A DNA stretch of 36,089 bases from Candidatus Saccharimonadota bacterium (GCA_017519305.1 JAFWSN010000010.1:1-36089), one strand, 5' to 3'. Positions 8,431-16,233 are shown, counted from the first letter of the stretch. Notes: generated by a model from the sequence alone, not told the origin. Numbers and translations: made by a program.

Positions 8431-8625
8431 ATGTCAGGATCGTACAAAAGAGTGCCGGTCATAAAGCACGCTAAGGTTCGCCGCGTTCATAAATTGGACG
8501 AAAAACAAATGGCTGCTATTGAATGTAATACTTGGGAGCGAATTGCGCAGAATCAAGCGCGTCGTGAAGCAGCAATGCCCAGCATTCTTGCAATGAGAGT
8601 AGGGGGAGGGAACTTATGGCAATAA
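8431..8625 (+). CDS. Small basic hypothetical protein, 64 aa
   Basis: No family recognised. A 64-aa, Arg/Lys-rich soluble protein with no membrane segment; the middle stretch (EKQMAAIECNTWERIAQNQARREAA) should be helical. Support for it being real is the promoter, the variant SD AAAGGGGG at proper spacing, and a second small gene overlapping its end by 10 nt. Both end before one terminator, so the two form a compact bicistronic unit. It could be a nucleic-acid-binding or regulatory peptide, but nothing in the sequence settles that. Confidence 0.55.
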   Translation: MSGSYKRVPVIKHAKVRRVHKLDEKQMAAIECNTWERIAQNQARREAAMPSILAMRVGGGNLWQ

Positions 8626-8804
8626 TAAAAATGACAGAGCCGGAAAAAGTCCCATTCGTAAAATGTAGCTCGAATCTCGTTATTGAACGCGTGTCATCGC
8701 GAGCAATGAACGAACTTGAGAGACAAGTTGCAAAGGAATGTAGGGAAAGAGAAGCGCGGCAGGCGGACGGGCTCATGCGAGCCATGCAGTACATCGTTAG
8801 ATAA
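8616..8804 (+). CDS. Small hypothetical protein, 62 aa, coupled to the preceding gene
   Basis: No family recognised. It starts 10 nt before the stop of the upstream gene, behind a G-rich SD-like stretch (GTAGGGGGAGGG), so translation is probably coupled. The C-terminal half (RAMNELERQVAKECREREARQ) is a highly charged predicted helix resembling the helix of its neighbour (both have WER/LER..Q..RE patterns), so the two may be distant paralogues or partners. That relation is inference. The pair could in principle be a toxin-antitoxin couple, but no known toxin motif is present. Confidence 0.55.
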   Translation: MAIIKMTEPEKVPFVKCSSNLVIERVSSRAMNELERQVAKECREREARQADGLMRAMQYIVR

Positions 8805-8823
8805 CTGAATATTGCAAAAACCA

Positions 8824-8854
8824 AAAACCAGGACATAGGGCCTGGTTTTCTTTT
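8824..8854. terminator. Bidirectional terminator
   Basis: AAAACCAGG (8824-8832), an 8-nt loop, CCTGGTTTT (8841-8849), then CTTTTA. It separates the micro-operon from the convergent NTPase gene, whose stop it overlaps. Confidence 0.8.
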
Positions 8855-9500
8855 ACTTCAATAGGTCACACTGTTTGATTAAGCTATCGATGACTTCGGC
8901 TTGAACATTCCAGTAAGCCTCCCAGCTTTCTTCTTCGGTTAGCTCAGTATCATATTTCCATTCGTCGCCAATCAAGACTTTCATTACTGATGCAAAGCAA
9001 AAACCTGGAACCGTTTTTGGCGAAGGGTGTTCAACGATTTTCGCGCGTTCGGCACCGGTAGTAGCTAGTCCGTGGACGACTTTGATTTCGCCATTTTCGT
9101 GCCAAGCTAGAGCGTATCCCCAATCGAAACAAGTTGGAACCTCGCCGCCGTATTTATGCGCAACCTCACTAAAAACTTTTTCGCCATTAGCATCGGTGTA
9201 TTCGCCCATACGCTTCGCAACAAATTCTTTGTTGTGATTTTTCGGATCATCTTCTTCGTCCACGCCAATCAATGTGTTTGTATCATCTCTAGCTAGTACC
9301 GGGAAATCTGCGAATTGCTTAGCATAGCCCAGGGCTTTTTCGGTAGCAATCTCTTCGGCAGTTTCCATAGTCTCGTCGGGCTCTTCTAAATGCAGATTAA
9401 GATCGGCGAAAGATAAACCCTCATAGCCGAGCTTTGCTAAAATTTTCTTGGCAGTCATAATTTTGCCAGGATTAGTGGTTGCAATTAAAATCTTTTTCAC
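8853..9500 (-). CDS. Ham1/RdgB-like non-canonical purine NTP pyrophosphatase
   Basis: 215-aa protein of the Ham1/RdgB (ITPase) type, which hydrolyses ITP/XTP/dITP to the monophosphate and keeps them out of nucleic acids. The N-terminal KILIATTNPGKIMTAKKILA matches the family ATxNxGK substrate loop, and PVLARDDTNTLIG corresponds to the family's acidic active-site strand (usually ADDSGL). The central and C-terminal parts diverge from RdgB (for example HGLATTGAERAKI), so this may be a distant subfamily with another substrate. Translation begins with GTG at 9500-9498, 6 nt after a minus-strand TATAAT: a leaderless GTG start. Confidence 0.75.
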   Translation of the reverse strand: MKKILIATTNPGKIMTAKKILAKLGYEGLSFADLNLHLEEPDETMETAEEIATEKALGYAKQFADFPVLARDDTNTLIGVDEEDDPKNHNKEFVAKRMGEYTDANGEKVFSEVAHKYGGEVPTCFDWGYALAWHENGEIKVVHGLATTGAERAKIVEHPSPKTVPGFCFASVMKVLIGDEWKYDTELTEEESWEAYWNVQAEVIDSLIKQCDLLK

Positions 9501-9506
9501 AATTCA

Positions 9507-9512
9507 ATTATA
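9507..9512 (-). promoter_or_regulatory. -10 element of the NTPase gene (leaderless, GTG start)
   Basis: TATAAT on the minus strand, 6 nt before the GTG at 9500. It lies in the 38-nt gap to the end of the upstream membrane-protein gene. Confidence 0.68.
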
Positions 9513-9538
9513 TAACAGATTAAAAAGGATATATGACT

Positions 9539-9793
9539 CTATTTGGATTTCTTTTTGGTTTTGATTTTAGCGATAGCAACGATTGCAATCACGCCCCAAA
9601 CGACTTGAAGCACGAAAGAGAACCAAGCATTTTTTGGAAAAACTCCAATGGCCATAAAAGTTGCTGCAAGAAGATTGAGCAACTGGTAAGAGAGGCCGTT
9701 TTTGATTTTGCCAAGTGAAAGTAATAAATAGGCGGCTAGGACTAAAACCATCCCAATCCAACCAAAGATGTCGAAAATGATCATGCTTTCCAT
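9539..9793 (-). CDS. Small CBU_0592-like integral membrane protein
   Basis: 84-aa hydrophobic protein with three predicted membrane helices (about 5-25, 33-52, 57-74) and a basic C-terminus (KIKTKKKSK) expected on the cytoplasmic side. The pattern GWIGMVLVLAAYLLLSLGKI followed by YQLLNLLAATFMAIGVF and AWFSFVLQVVWGVIAIVAI fits the CBU_0592 family of small membrane proteins of unknown function. The ATG at 9793 is exactly 6 nt after a minus-strand TATAAT. A second in-frame Met at residue 4 is possible but fits the promoter less well. No operon partner is evident. Confidence 0.7.
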   Translation of the reverse strand: MESMIIFDIFGWIGMVLVLAAYLLLSLGKIKNGLSYQLLNLLAATFMAIGVFPKNAWFSFVLQVVWGVIAIVAIAKIKTKKKSK

Positions 9794-9799
9794 ATCGTA

Positions 9800-9805
9800 A
9801 TTATA
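9800..9805 (-). promoter_or_regulatory. -10 element of the small membrane protein gene (leaderless)
   Basis: TGT-TATAAT on the minus strand, hexamer at 9805-9800, with a 6-nt gap to the ATG at 9793. Confidence 0.7.
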
Positions 9806-9842
9806 ACAAAAAAGAGCCTCACGGCATCTTTTTCATAAAATC

Positions 9843-9917
9843 TGGTGATCTCGGCGGGAGTCGAACCCGCGTTGTCGGGATGAAAACCCGATGTACTAAC
9901 CGTTATACTACGAGACC
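9843..9917 (-). tRNA. tRNA-Glu (anticodon UUC)
   Basis: Complete cloverleaf on the minus strand. The acceptor GGTCTCG pairs with CGAGATC (one G-U), the anticodon stem-loop TCGGG-TTTTCAT-CCCGA carries TTC, and the T-arm CGGGT-TCGACTC-CCG is canonical. Discriminator A and an encoded CCA lie at 9846-9843. It reads GAA and GAG. Confidence 0.95.
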
Positions 9918-10013
9918 AGTACACGAGATTTACTAGATATATTTTACACTACTTCTTTAAAAAGTGCAACCCTAAAGCTGCCGCACAAACCCCCTTAAGT
10001 TTATCGAAAAAAC

Positions 10014-10022
10014 TGGTATAAT
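10014..10022 (+). promoter_or_regulatory. Extended -10 promoter of pyk-pgk
   Basis: TGG-TATAAT, hexamer 10017-10022, 8 nt before the ATG at 10031, so the leader is at most one or two nucleotides. Confidence 0.75.
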
Positions 10023-10030
10023 AAGTCCAT

Positions 10031-11464
10031 ATGAGCAAACTATTTAAACGTACTAAAATTTTGGCGACGATTGGACCGTCGACCAATACCAAAGAAAAAA
10101 TCGAAGAAGTTATCATGGCCGGCGTTAATGGCTGCCGTCTTAACTGTTCACATGGCTCCAACGAAGAGCGTGATCAACAAATTAAATGGATTCGCGAAGC
10201 GGCCGAGAAAAAAGGTCGTTCCGTGGCAATTTTGCAGGATTTGCAAGGTCCAAAAATCCGTCTTGGCATTTTGAAAGACAATCATTTAAACCTTTCGGCT
10301 GGCGACGAGCTCGTCCTCGACTATGCTATCGAAGAGCATGACGGTTCTTTAAATGTTCCAATCCAATACAACTTGGCCAAAAAAGTCCAAATTGGCGAGC
10401 CGATTTTCCTCTTTGACGGCCGCATCCGTACTCATGTAGTGGAGATTGTTTCTGACACCGCTATTAAAGTCGCAGTCGAAAACGACGGTTTCATCATGTC
10501 CAGGAAAGGCCTCAACCTTCCAGAAACCAACTTTGATGGCGATATTCTCACTGAAAAAGATTTCGCAGACATCGAATACGGTGCCAAATGCGATTACGAC
10601 TATGTTGCTCTATCTTTTGTCCAAACCGCACACGACATTGAAAACTTGCGCCAACTTCTTCTCGCGCATGGTTCAACTGCCAAAATCATCGCAAAAATCG
10701 AAACCAAACGCGCTATCGAAACCGACGAAGCCCTCGAAGCCATCGTTAAGGCTGCCGATGGTATCATGATCGCTCGTGGCGATATGGCCGTCGAAGCTGG
10801 TGCTGAAGTTGTGCCAATTATCCAGCGCAAACTTATCGCTATGTGCCGTGCTTATTCTAAGATTTGTATTGTAGCAACTCAAATGATGAGCTCCATGGTA
10901 GATAGCCCAGAGCCAACTCGTGCTGAAGTTTCCGACGTCGCAAACGCTGTAATCCAAGGCGCCGACGCCGTAATGCTTTCGGACGAAACTGCCAACGGTG
11001 AATATCCACTCGAAACCGTCAAGGCAATGAAGAGGGTAATTCTTTATACTCAAAACCACTCACGCATTACTACGATTAATCACGAGCCAGTAGGCAAATA
11101 TCATAGCTATGATGCAATTTCTGACGCTGCTGCCCGTCTCGCTGAAAACATTAATGCAGATGTCATTATCTGCCAAACCGCCTCTGGTGCTACGCCAATT
11201 TCAATCGCTGCTCAGCGTCCAAACGTGCCAATCATCACGGTTACTAGCGACCATCGCGTAGCTAACCAAATGGCATTAATCTACGCCAACTCCGCCTTTG
11301 TTCGTCCGTATTCCGAAAAATACGGTTACGATCTCGCTAAAGAACTCAAAGATTCTGGTTACCTTCAGCTTGGTGAAGGCAAAAAAGATCTAGCCGCCGT
11401 CATCGTATCTGGTGGCAAAGACAAAATTGGTGGGACCGACACAATTCAAGTACGCTACATCTAA
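10031..11464 (+). CDS. pyk: Pyruvate kinase
   Basis: 477-aa enzyme converting phosphoenolpyruvate and ADP to pyruvate and ATP, the last step of glycolysis. The N-terminal TKILATIGPSTNTKEKIEEVI and NGCRLNCSHG, the metal/substrate segment IIAKIETKRAIE, GIMIARGDMAVEAG, and the signature VATQMMSSMVDSPEPTRAEVSDVANAV are all in place, followed by MLSDETANGEYPLE. A C-terminal allosteric-type domain (about 350-477) is present, including ADVIICQTASGATPISIAAQRP. Length is normal. It is the first gene of a pair with pgk, starting 10 nt upstream of it, so both ATP-generating steps of lower glycolysis are co-expressed. Confidence 0.96.
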   Translation: MSKLFKRTKILATIGPSTNTKEKIEEVIMAGVNGCRLNCSHGSNEERDQQIKWIREAAEKKGRSVAILQDLQGPKIRLGILKDNHLNLSAGDELVLDYAIEEHDGSLNVPIQYNLAKKVQIGEPIFLFDGRIRTHVVEIVSDTAIKVAVENDGFIMSRKGLNLPETNFDGDILTEKDFADIEYGAKCDYDYVALSFVQTAHDIENLRQLLLAHGSTAKIIAKIETKRAIETDEALEAIVKAADGIMIARGDMAVEAGAEVVPIIQRKLIAMCRAYSKICIVATQMMSSMVDSPEPTRAEVSDVANAVIQGADAVMLSDETANGEYPLETVKAMKRVILYTQNHSRITTINHEPVGKYHSYDAISDAAARLAENINADVIICQTASGATPISIAAQRPNVPIITVTSDHRVANQMALIYANSAFVRPYSEKYGYDLAKELKDSGYLQLGEGKKDLAAVIVSGGKDKIGGTDTIQVRYI

Positions 11465-11474
11465 AGGAGGTTAC

Positions 11475-12521
11475 ATGCGTCTTCAAACCATCAAAGACAT
11501 CGACGTAAAAAACAAAGTTGTCCTTATGCGTGCGGACTACAATGTCCCGCTAGACGAGGAACAAAAAATCACCAGCGATTTGCGCATTGTCACAAGTTTG
11601 CCAACGCTGCAATATTTACTCGATAATGGCGCCAAGAAAATTGTAATCATTTCACATCTTGGTCGCCCAGAAGGGGAAGACGAAAAACTCTCGCTTCGTC
11701 CGGTCGCCGAGCGTCTCGGCCAACTTTTGAAGGAGAAAGTTGGCTTCGCACCGCTCTTGAAGGGACCTTTAGTAAATCAAGAACGTGTGGTTTTGCTCGA
11801 AAACCTTCGCTTTAATGCTGGTGAGGAACAAAATTCAGAAGAATTTATCAAAGCTATCATCGATGAGGTCAACCCAGATTTTTACGTGCAAGATGGCTTT
11901 GCCGTCATTCATCGCGCGCACGCTTCAACTGATGCGGTCGCTAAATTCTTACCCGTCTACGCCGGTCTTTTAATCGAAAACGAAGTCGAAAAGTTATCTA
12001 AGGTCACCGAAGATCCAGAACATCCATTCGTCGTAATCATTGGTGGTTCCAAAGTCGAAGACAAACAACCGCTTATCGACAAGTTTCTTACTTCGGCCGA
12101 CAAGATTATCGTTGGCGGTAAAATTGCTGCTGATGGTTACGAAAGCACTAATGGAAAAATCTATGTCGCCGAAGATTTCGATGAAAATCTCGCTGGCGAA
12201 AAACTAGATATTGGCCCGCTTTCTACGGTTAAAATTGCTGAAATCTTAAAAGACGCTAAAACTGTAGTTTGGAATGGTCTACTTGATAAAGCCGAAGATC
12301 CAGCTTATGCCACTTCTTCTACTGTAGTTGCCGAAATCCTAGGCGAAACCGAGGGAATCAATACTGTAATTTGTGGTGGTGACACTACTGGTTTTGTAAT
12401 GGAAATGCTCGAAGAGCACGCAGGCCTCAATTATTCGTTAATTTCTACTGGCGGTGGCGCAGCCCTCGAGTTCCTCCTGGGCCAAGATTTACCGGGCCTA
12501 AATGCTATCAAAAAGCAATAA
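11475..12521 (+). CDS. pgk: Phosphoglycerate kinase (compact, divergent C-domain)
   Basis: 348-aa enzyme transferring phosphate from 1,3-bisphosphoglycerate to ADP. N-domain motifs are intact: RADYNVPL, SHLGRPEG, LLENLRFNAGEE, and HRAHAST for substrate phosphates. The C-domain keeps VVIIGGSKVEDK, DIGP, VVWNG, GGDTTG and STGGGAALEFLLG. It is about 40-60 aa shorter than typical PGKs: the segment between the IIVGG strand and DIGP is cut down, and the usual WNGPMGVFE reads WNGLLDKAE. The start at 11475 follows a strong AAAGGAGGT (11464-11472); an in-frame ATG at 11412 lies inside pyk. It is translated from the pyk transcript and followed by an independent murA promoter. Confidence 0.93.
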   Translation: MRLQTIKDIDVKNKVVLMRADYNVPLDEEQKITSDLRIVTSLPTLQYLLDNGAKKIVIISHLGRPEGEDEKLSLRPVAERLGQLLKEKVGFAPLLKGPLVNQERVVLLENLRFNAGEEQNSEEFIKAIIDEVNPDFYVQDGFAVIHRAHASTDAVAKFLPVYAGLLIENEVEKLSKVTEDPEHPFVVIIGGSKVEDKQPLIDKFLTSADKIIVGGKIAADGYESTNGKIYVAEDFDENLAGEKLDIGPLSTVKIAEILKDAKTVVWNGLLDKAEDPAYATSSTVVAEILGETEGINTVICGGDTTGFVMEMLEEHAGLNYSLISTGGGAALEFLLGQDLPGLNAIKKQ

Positions 12522-12559
12522 AAATTGTACTAAAATTCATTTACATTTTATGCGCCCCA

Positions 12560-12568
12560 TGATATAAT
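12560..12568 (+). promoter_or_regulatory. Extended -10 promoter of the HTH-murA gene (leaderless)
   Basis: TGA-TATAAT, hexamer 12563-12568, 7 nt before the ATG at 12576. There is no Shine-Dalgarno sequence. Confidence 0.72.
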
Positions 12569-12575
12569 TTTCCCT

Positions 12576-14126
12576 ATGAAAAAAGCTAGGAACTATCAGG
12601 AAGTTATTGGCGAAACCATCGAACAAATGCGCCTCCAAAAAGGCTGGACGCAAGGCGATCTGGCTGAGGCTGTCGGTTCTTCGCAATCCGCCATTCACCG
12701 CATCGAAAAAGGCGGTCAGAATGTTTCTCTCGAAATGATCAAAAAGCTCTCGAACGCTCTTGGCACCCAAATTCTCTCTATTAATGACTCAGCATCTCAG
12801 GGTTTCCGTATTCGTGGTGGCAAAGAATTGTCCGGCGAGATTACAATTAATACATCCAAAAACGCTGCCGTTGGCTTGCTTTGTGCCGCACTTCTTAACC
12901 GCGGTCGCACCGTAATTCATCGCATCGCTCGTATTGAAGAAGTCTATCGCATTATTGAAGTTTTGGAATCAATCGGCATGAAATGTAACTGGCGTAACCG
13001 TCGCCGCGACCTAGAAATTATATCACCGCGCGAATTGAAACTTGACGAAATGGACGTCGAGGCGGCTCGCCGTACTCGTTCGATCATCATGTTTCTTGGG
13101 CCATTAATGCACCGCTACAAACACTTTAGCATCCCATATGCTGGTGGTTGTTCGCTTGGCGTACGTACCGTTGAGCCTCATCTTCAGGCTCTAGAGTCTT
13201 TCGGTCTCAAAGTTGATGCCACTAAAAACAGTGGCTTCTACGACGTCTCGATTGACCAGAAAAAACTCAAAGGCAACGAAGACAAATACATCGTGCTCAC
13301 CGAACGTGGTGATACTGTCACCGAAAACGTCTTGATGGCTGCCGCGCTTTATCCAGGTAAAACTACTATCGTCGGTGCTTCATCTAACTACATGGTGCAA
13401 GATATTTGTTTCTTCCTCGAAAAACTTGGCGTTAAAATCTCCGGTATTGGTACTACGACCCTTGTGATTCGTGGCTGCCGTCGTATCGACACCGATGTTG
13501 AGTACTACCCATCCGAAGATCCAATCGAGGCGATGTCATTTATTGCCGCTGCGCTCGTTACTCATTCAGAAATTACTGTGCTTCGTGCACCAATTGAATT
13601 CTTGGAAATCGAACTTGAGATTTTGAAGACTATGCACGCCAAAATTGAGCGTTCACCAGAGTATCTTGCTGCCAATGGCCGCACCCGTCTAGTAGATTTG
13701 TATATCAAAAAGGCCGACCTGGTTGCACCAATTGATAAGATTCATCCAATGCCATTCCCAGGCCTCAACATCGACAACCTTCCATTCTTTTCGGTGATTG
13801 CCGCCGTGGCCGAAGGTCGTACGTTGATTCACGACTGGGTCTTTGAAAACCGCGCCGTCTACACGACTGAGCTTTCAAATTTGAACGCTAAGGTCGAATT
13901 GCTTGATGCTCACCGCGTATTCGTAGAAGGTCCAACCAACTGGCGTTCGGCTGAATTGGTCGCTCCGCAGGCTCTCCGCCCATCTGTGGTGGTTCTAATT
14001 GGCATGCTTGCGGCTCCTGGCACTTCGATTTTGCGTAACGTCTACTCAATCCAGCGTGGATATCAAGACTTCCCAGACCGTTTGCGCCACCTTGGTGCGG
14101 ATATCTCGCCGCTCACCGGTATTTAA
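12576..14126 (+). CDS. murA: UDP-GlcNAc enolpyruvyl transferase (MurA type) fused to an N-terminal XRE helix-turn-helix
   Basis: 516-aa fusion. Residues about 8-66 are a complete XRE/Cro-type HTH (IGETIEQMRLQKGWTQGDLAE, then SSQSAIHRIEKGGQNVSLEMI). From about 75 on it is an EPSP/MurA transferase, which adds enolpyruvate from PEP to UDP-GlcNAc in the first committed step of peptidoglycan synthesis. Catalytic positions are kept: Lys95-Asn96 in TSKNAAVGLLCAALL, Cys192 in AGGCSLGVR, Arg197, and an Asp in FPGLNIDNLPFF. Fosfomycin targets this Cys. Plain MurA is about 420 aa, so the HTH adds about 75 aa. No stop or frameshift separates the two parts, and the leaderless promoter points to the HTH start. 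It may be a DNA-binding, self-regulating enzyme; that is inference. Confidence 0.92.
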   Translation: MKKARNYQEVIGETIEQMRLQKGWTQGDLAEAVGSSQSAIHRIEKGGQNVSLEMIKKLSNALGTQILSINDSASQGFRIRGGKELSGEITINTSKNAAVGLLCAALLNRGRTVIHRIARIEEVYRIIEVLESIGMKCNWRNRRRDLEIISPRELKLDEMDVEAARRTRSIIMFLGPLMHRYKHFSIPYAGGCSLGVRTVEPHLQALESFGLKVDATKNSGFYDVSIDQKKLKGNEDKYIVLTERGDTVTENVLMAAALYPGKTTIVGASSNYMVQDICFFLEKLGVKISGIGTTTLVIRGCRRIDTDVEYYPSEDPIEAMSFIAAALVTHSEITVLRAPIEFLEIELEILKTMHAKIERSPEYLAANGRTRLVDLYIKKADLVAPIDKIHPMPFPGLNIDNLPFFSVIAAVAEGRTLIHDWVFENRAVYTTELSNLNAKVELLDAHRVFVEGPTNWRSAELVAPQALRPSVVVLIGMLAAPGTSILRNVYSIQRGYQDFPDRLRHLGADISPLTGI

Positions 14127-14129
14127 AAG

Positions 14130-14169
14130 AATCAAAAAATCCGCCTCAGCTAAAGGCGGATTTTTGATT
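14130..14169. terminator. Bidirectional terminator between murA and the ABC exporter genes
   Basis: Long near-symmetric stem: AATCAAAAAATCCGCC (14130-14145), a 9-nt loop, then GGCGGATTTTTGATT (14155-14169). Tracts on both sides serve the convergent units. Confidence 0.9.
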
Positions 14170-14173
14170 AGGA

Positions 14174-15478
14174 TTATTCGTAGCGCAATGCGTCGATTGG
14201 GTTCTTCTTGGATGCTTTGCGGGCCGGAAGCGTACCAGCAAGGAAAGCGATAAACATAATCATCGCTACGATTGCAAGCATCGTAAGTGGCTCAAAGATA
14301 GCAAGTTGGAAGGTTGGGAAATCTTTGAGGAAGGTTTCGTGTGCGACGCCGCTTACTGCAGTACCAATGATGATTGAGATAGCAACACCAATCACGGAAC
14401 CCCAGAAACCAAGCATGATAGCTTCGGCTGAGAAGCTCAAGAAAACTTTGCCGTTGCTCATGCCAAGAGCCTTGTCTAGACCGATTTCACGAGTACGTTC
14501 CTGAACGGACATAAACAAAGTGTTGATGATACCAATGGAAGCTGCGACAAGTGCGATGCCGCCAAAGATATTAAAGACGATTAGGATTGCGTCAAAGAAA
14601 GTACGGAACATACCGACTTCGTCGTCGACTGACATTGCTTTAAGACCGATTTCTTCGAGAGCCTTTTTAACATCTTCGATTTTGTCTGGCTCTACATCTG
14701 CGGTAGCCTGGTAGCTGCGATTGGTTTCGGCTGGCATGCCTTCGTAATTTAGTTTATTGATGTGTTTCCAAAGTGACAAACTAGCACGGCTGCCACCCAT
14801 TGAGAGGATGCCTGGAGCTTGAGTACCAGTAACTTTTACATCAACAATTGTTTGGCATTCGCTGCGCTTAATTGCGGTGTAGCATTTAAGATTGCTTGGC
14901 ACGGCAATTTGGACAGTTTCGTTAACAATCTCAGAGACGTCTTCGTAGCCGAGAGCGCGAGCCAAATCCTCATTAATGGCGATTTCGAAAGCGCCGTTCT
15001 CGTCAGTATTTGGCGAAACGCCGTTTGACATATCAAAGTTGATACCTTCTACGACGAGGTTAAGATTGATGCGATAACGTTTGTCTGTTCTGCTGCTAGT
15101 AACATAATCAGCTGAAGAATTTGGCAATACATTAAAGACTTTAATGCCATCGATTTGTTTAGCCTGCTCGACTTGCTCGTCTTTAATATAGGACGAAGCA
15201 TTGGTATTGTCTTTATCTTCGGTATATTCTTGTGGACCTGTACTGCCGATTAAACTCATAGCACTCTCATAAGCTTCGGTTGGCATCATTTCGAGATAGC
15301 CATCGCCGCCCATGTTGGCAATTTGTTTATCCATGAAATCATTCACGCCGGCATTGATGGCGGAGTTCATGATAATCGTGAAGCTACCAATGAAAATAGC
15401 GAGAATCGTTAAGAAACTGCGGATTTTATTGCGCCAAAGATTGGAGTTGGCATCGCGGATAACATCTAGGACTTTCAT
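14174..15478 (-). CDS. MacB/FtsX-type ABC transporter permease
   Basis: 434-aa permease with the MacB topology: one N-terminal membrane helix (about 20-42) after KVLDVIRDANSNLWRNKIRSF, a large extracytoplasmic domain (about 45-280), and three C-terminal helices of the FtsX domain (about 300-430). The FtsX loop ERTREIGLDKALGMSNGKVF after the second helix is typical. MacB-like systems use ATP in the cytoplasm to drive extracytoplasmic export or lipoprotein/peptide release. The substrate is unknown and no periplasmic adaptor is seen in the window. Its ATG overlaps the stop of the upstream ATPase gene by 4 nt, so the two form one unit. Confidence 0.92.
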   Translation of the reverse strand: MKVLDVIRDANSNLWRNKIRSFLTILAIFIGSFTIIMNSAINAGVNDFMDKQIANMGGDGYLEMMPTEAYESAMSLIGSTGPQEYTEDKDNTNASSYIKDEQVEQAKQIDGIKVFNVLPNSSADYVTSSRTDKRYRINLNLVVEGINFDMSNGVSPNTDENGAFEIAINEDLARALGYEDVSEIVNETVQIAVPSNLKCYTAIKRSECQTIVDVKVTGTQAPGILSMGGSRASLSLWKHINKLNYEGMPAETNRSYQATADVEPDKIEDVKKALEEIGLKAMSVDDEVGMFRTFFDAILIVFNIFGGIALVAASIGIINTLFMSVQERTREIGLDKALGMSNGKVFLSFSAEAIMLGFWGSVIGVAISIIIGTAVSGVAHETFLKDFPTFQLAIFEPLTMLAIVAMIMFIAFLAGTLPARKASKKNPIDALRYE

Positions 15479-16182
15479 TTTTTGGCTCCTTTCTTAGTTT
15501 TAACATCGGAGACAACCGTACCGTCAGCGATGCGGATTTGGCGCTTACACTTAGCAGCCAATTCTTCATCATGTGTGACCACGATTAAAGTGATATTCTT
15601 TTCGCGATTGAGGTCGAAAAGTAGTTTCTCGATTTTGTCACCAGTAGCAGAGTCGAGGTTGCCGGTTGGCTCATCGGCAAAAATCACCTTTGGATTATTG
15701 ACGATGGCGCGAGCAATACAAACACGCTGTTTTTGGCCGCCAGAAAGATCTTTGGCCTTATTTTTAAATTTGTCATCGAGCTCAACAATTTTGAGCGCTT
15801 CCATAGCGCGACGTTTGCGTTCGCGGCGACCAATGCCAGCAATTTTAAGAGGCAAAATCACGTTATTTAGCACAGAATCGTTGGCATTCATAAAGAAACT
15901 TTGGAAAACGAAGCCAAATTCTTTGTTGCGCAAGCGGTTGAGTTTGCGTTTTTTAAGCTTGCTAGTGTTTTTGCCGTTAAGGCGAATTTCGCCTTCGGTT
16001 GGTTTATCGAGCAAAGCGAGCAAATGCATCAAAGTGGATTTGCCGGAACCGGATTTACCAATAATTGCGACAGACTCGCCGGCGCCAATTTCAATATCGA
16101 TGCCTTTGAGAGCTTCAAACACGGTATCACGTTTGCCATAAACCTTTTTTAGGTTGTGCGTAGATAAAAGTGTATTTGTCAT
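15475..16182 (-). CDS. MacB/LolD-type ABC transporter ATP-binding protein
   Basis: 235-aa nucleotide-binding subunit for the permease encoded next. Walker A GKSGSGKS is near residue 42, the Q-loop sits in FGFVFQSFF, the ABC signature LSGGQKQR is followed by Walker B VIFADEPTGNLDS, and the H-loop is VVTHDEE. The LDS after Walker B and the overall length match the MacB/LolD/FtsE group. It ends in a basic tail (KTKKGAKK). First gene of the two-gene operon. A minus-strand TATAAT ends 9 nt before the ATG, so the leader is 2-3 nt at most. Confidence 0.94.
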   Translation of the reverse strand: MTNTLLSTHNLKKVYGKRDTVFEALKGIDIEIGAGESVAIIGKSGSGKSTLMHLLALLDKPTEGEIRLNGKNTSKLKKRKLNRLRNKEFGFVFQSFFMNANDSVLNNVILPLKIAGIGRRERKRRAMEALKIVELDDKFKNKAKDLSGGQKQRVCIARAIVNNPKVIFADEPTGNLDSATGDKIEKLLFDLNREKNITLIVVTHDEELAAKCKRQIRIADGTVVSDVKTKKGAKK

Positions 16183-16191
16183 AACTGCAAT

Positions 16192-16200
16192 ATTATATCA
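16192..16200 (-). promoter_or_regulatory. Extended -10 promoter of the ABC exporter operon
   Basis: TGA-TATAAT on the minus strand (hexamer 16197-16192), 9 nt before the ATG at 16182. Confidence 0.65.
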
Positions 16201-16233
16201 GCTCTTTTTACCTCGCGCAACGCTCCAAAGGTC

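Noticed and set aside
8431-8804. Classical toxin-antitoxin pair
   Set aside because: The size and overlap fit, but neither protein shows a known toxin or antitoxin motif, so it is kept only as an open question.
15482-16141. 219-codon plus-strand frame across the ABC ATPase gene
   Set aside because: It is antisense to a gene with complete Walker A, signature and Walker B motifs; its translation is low-complexity Ser/Arg/Leu.
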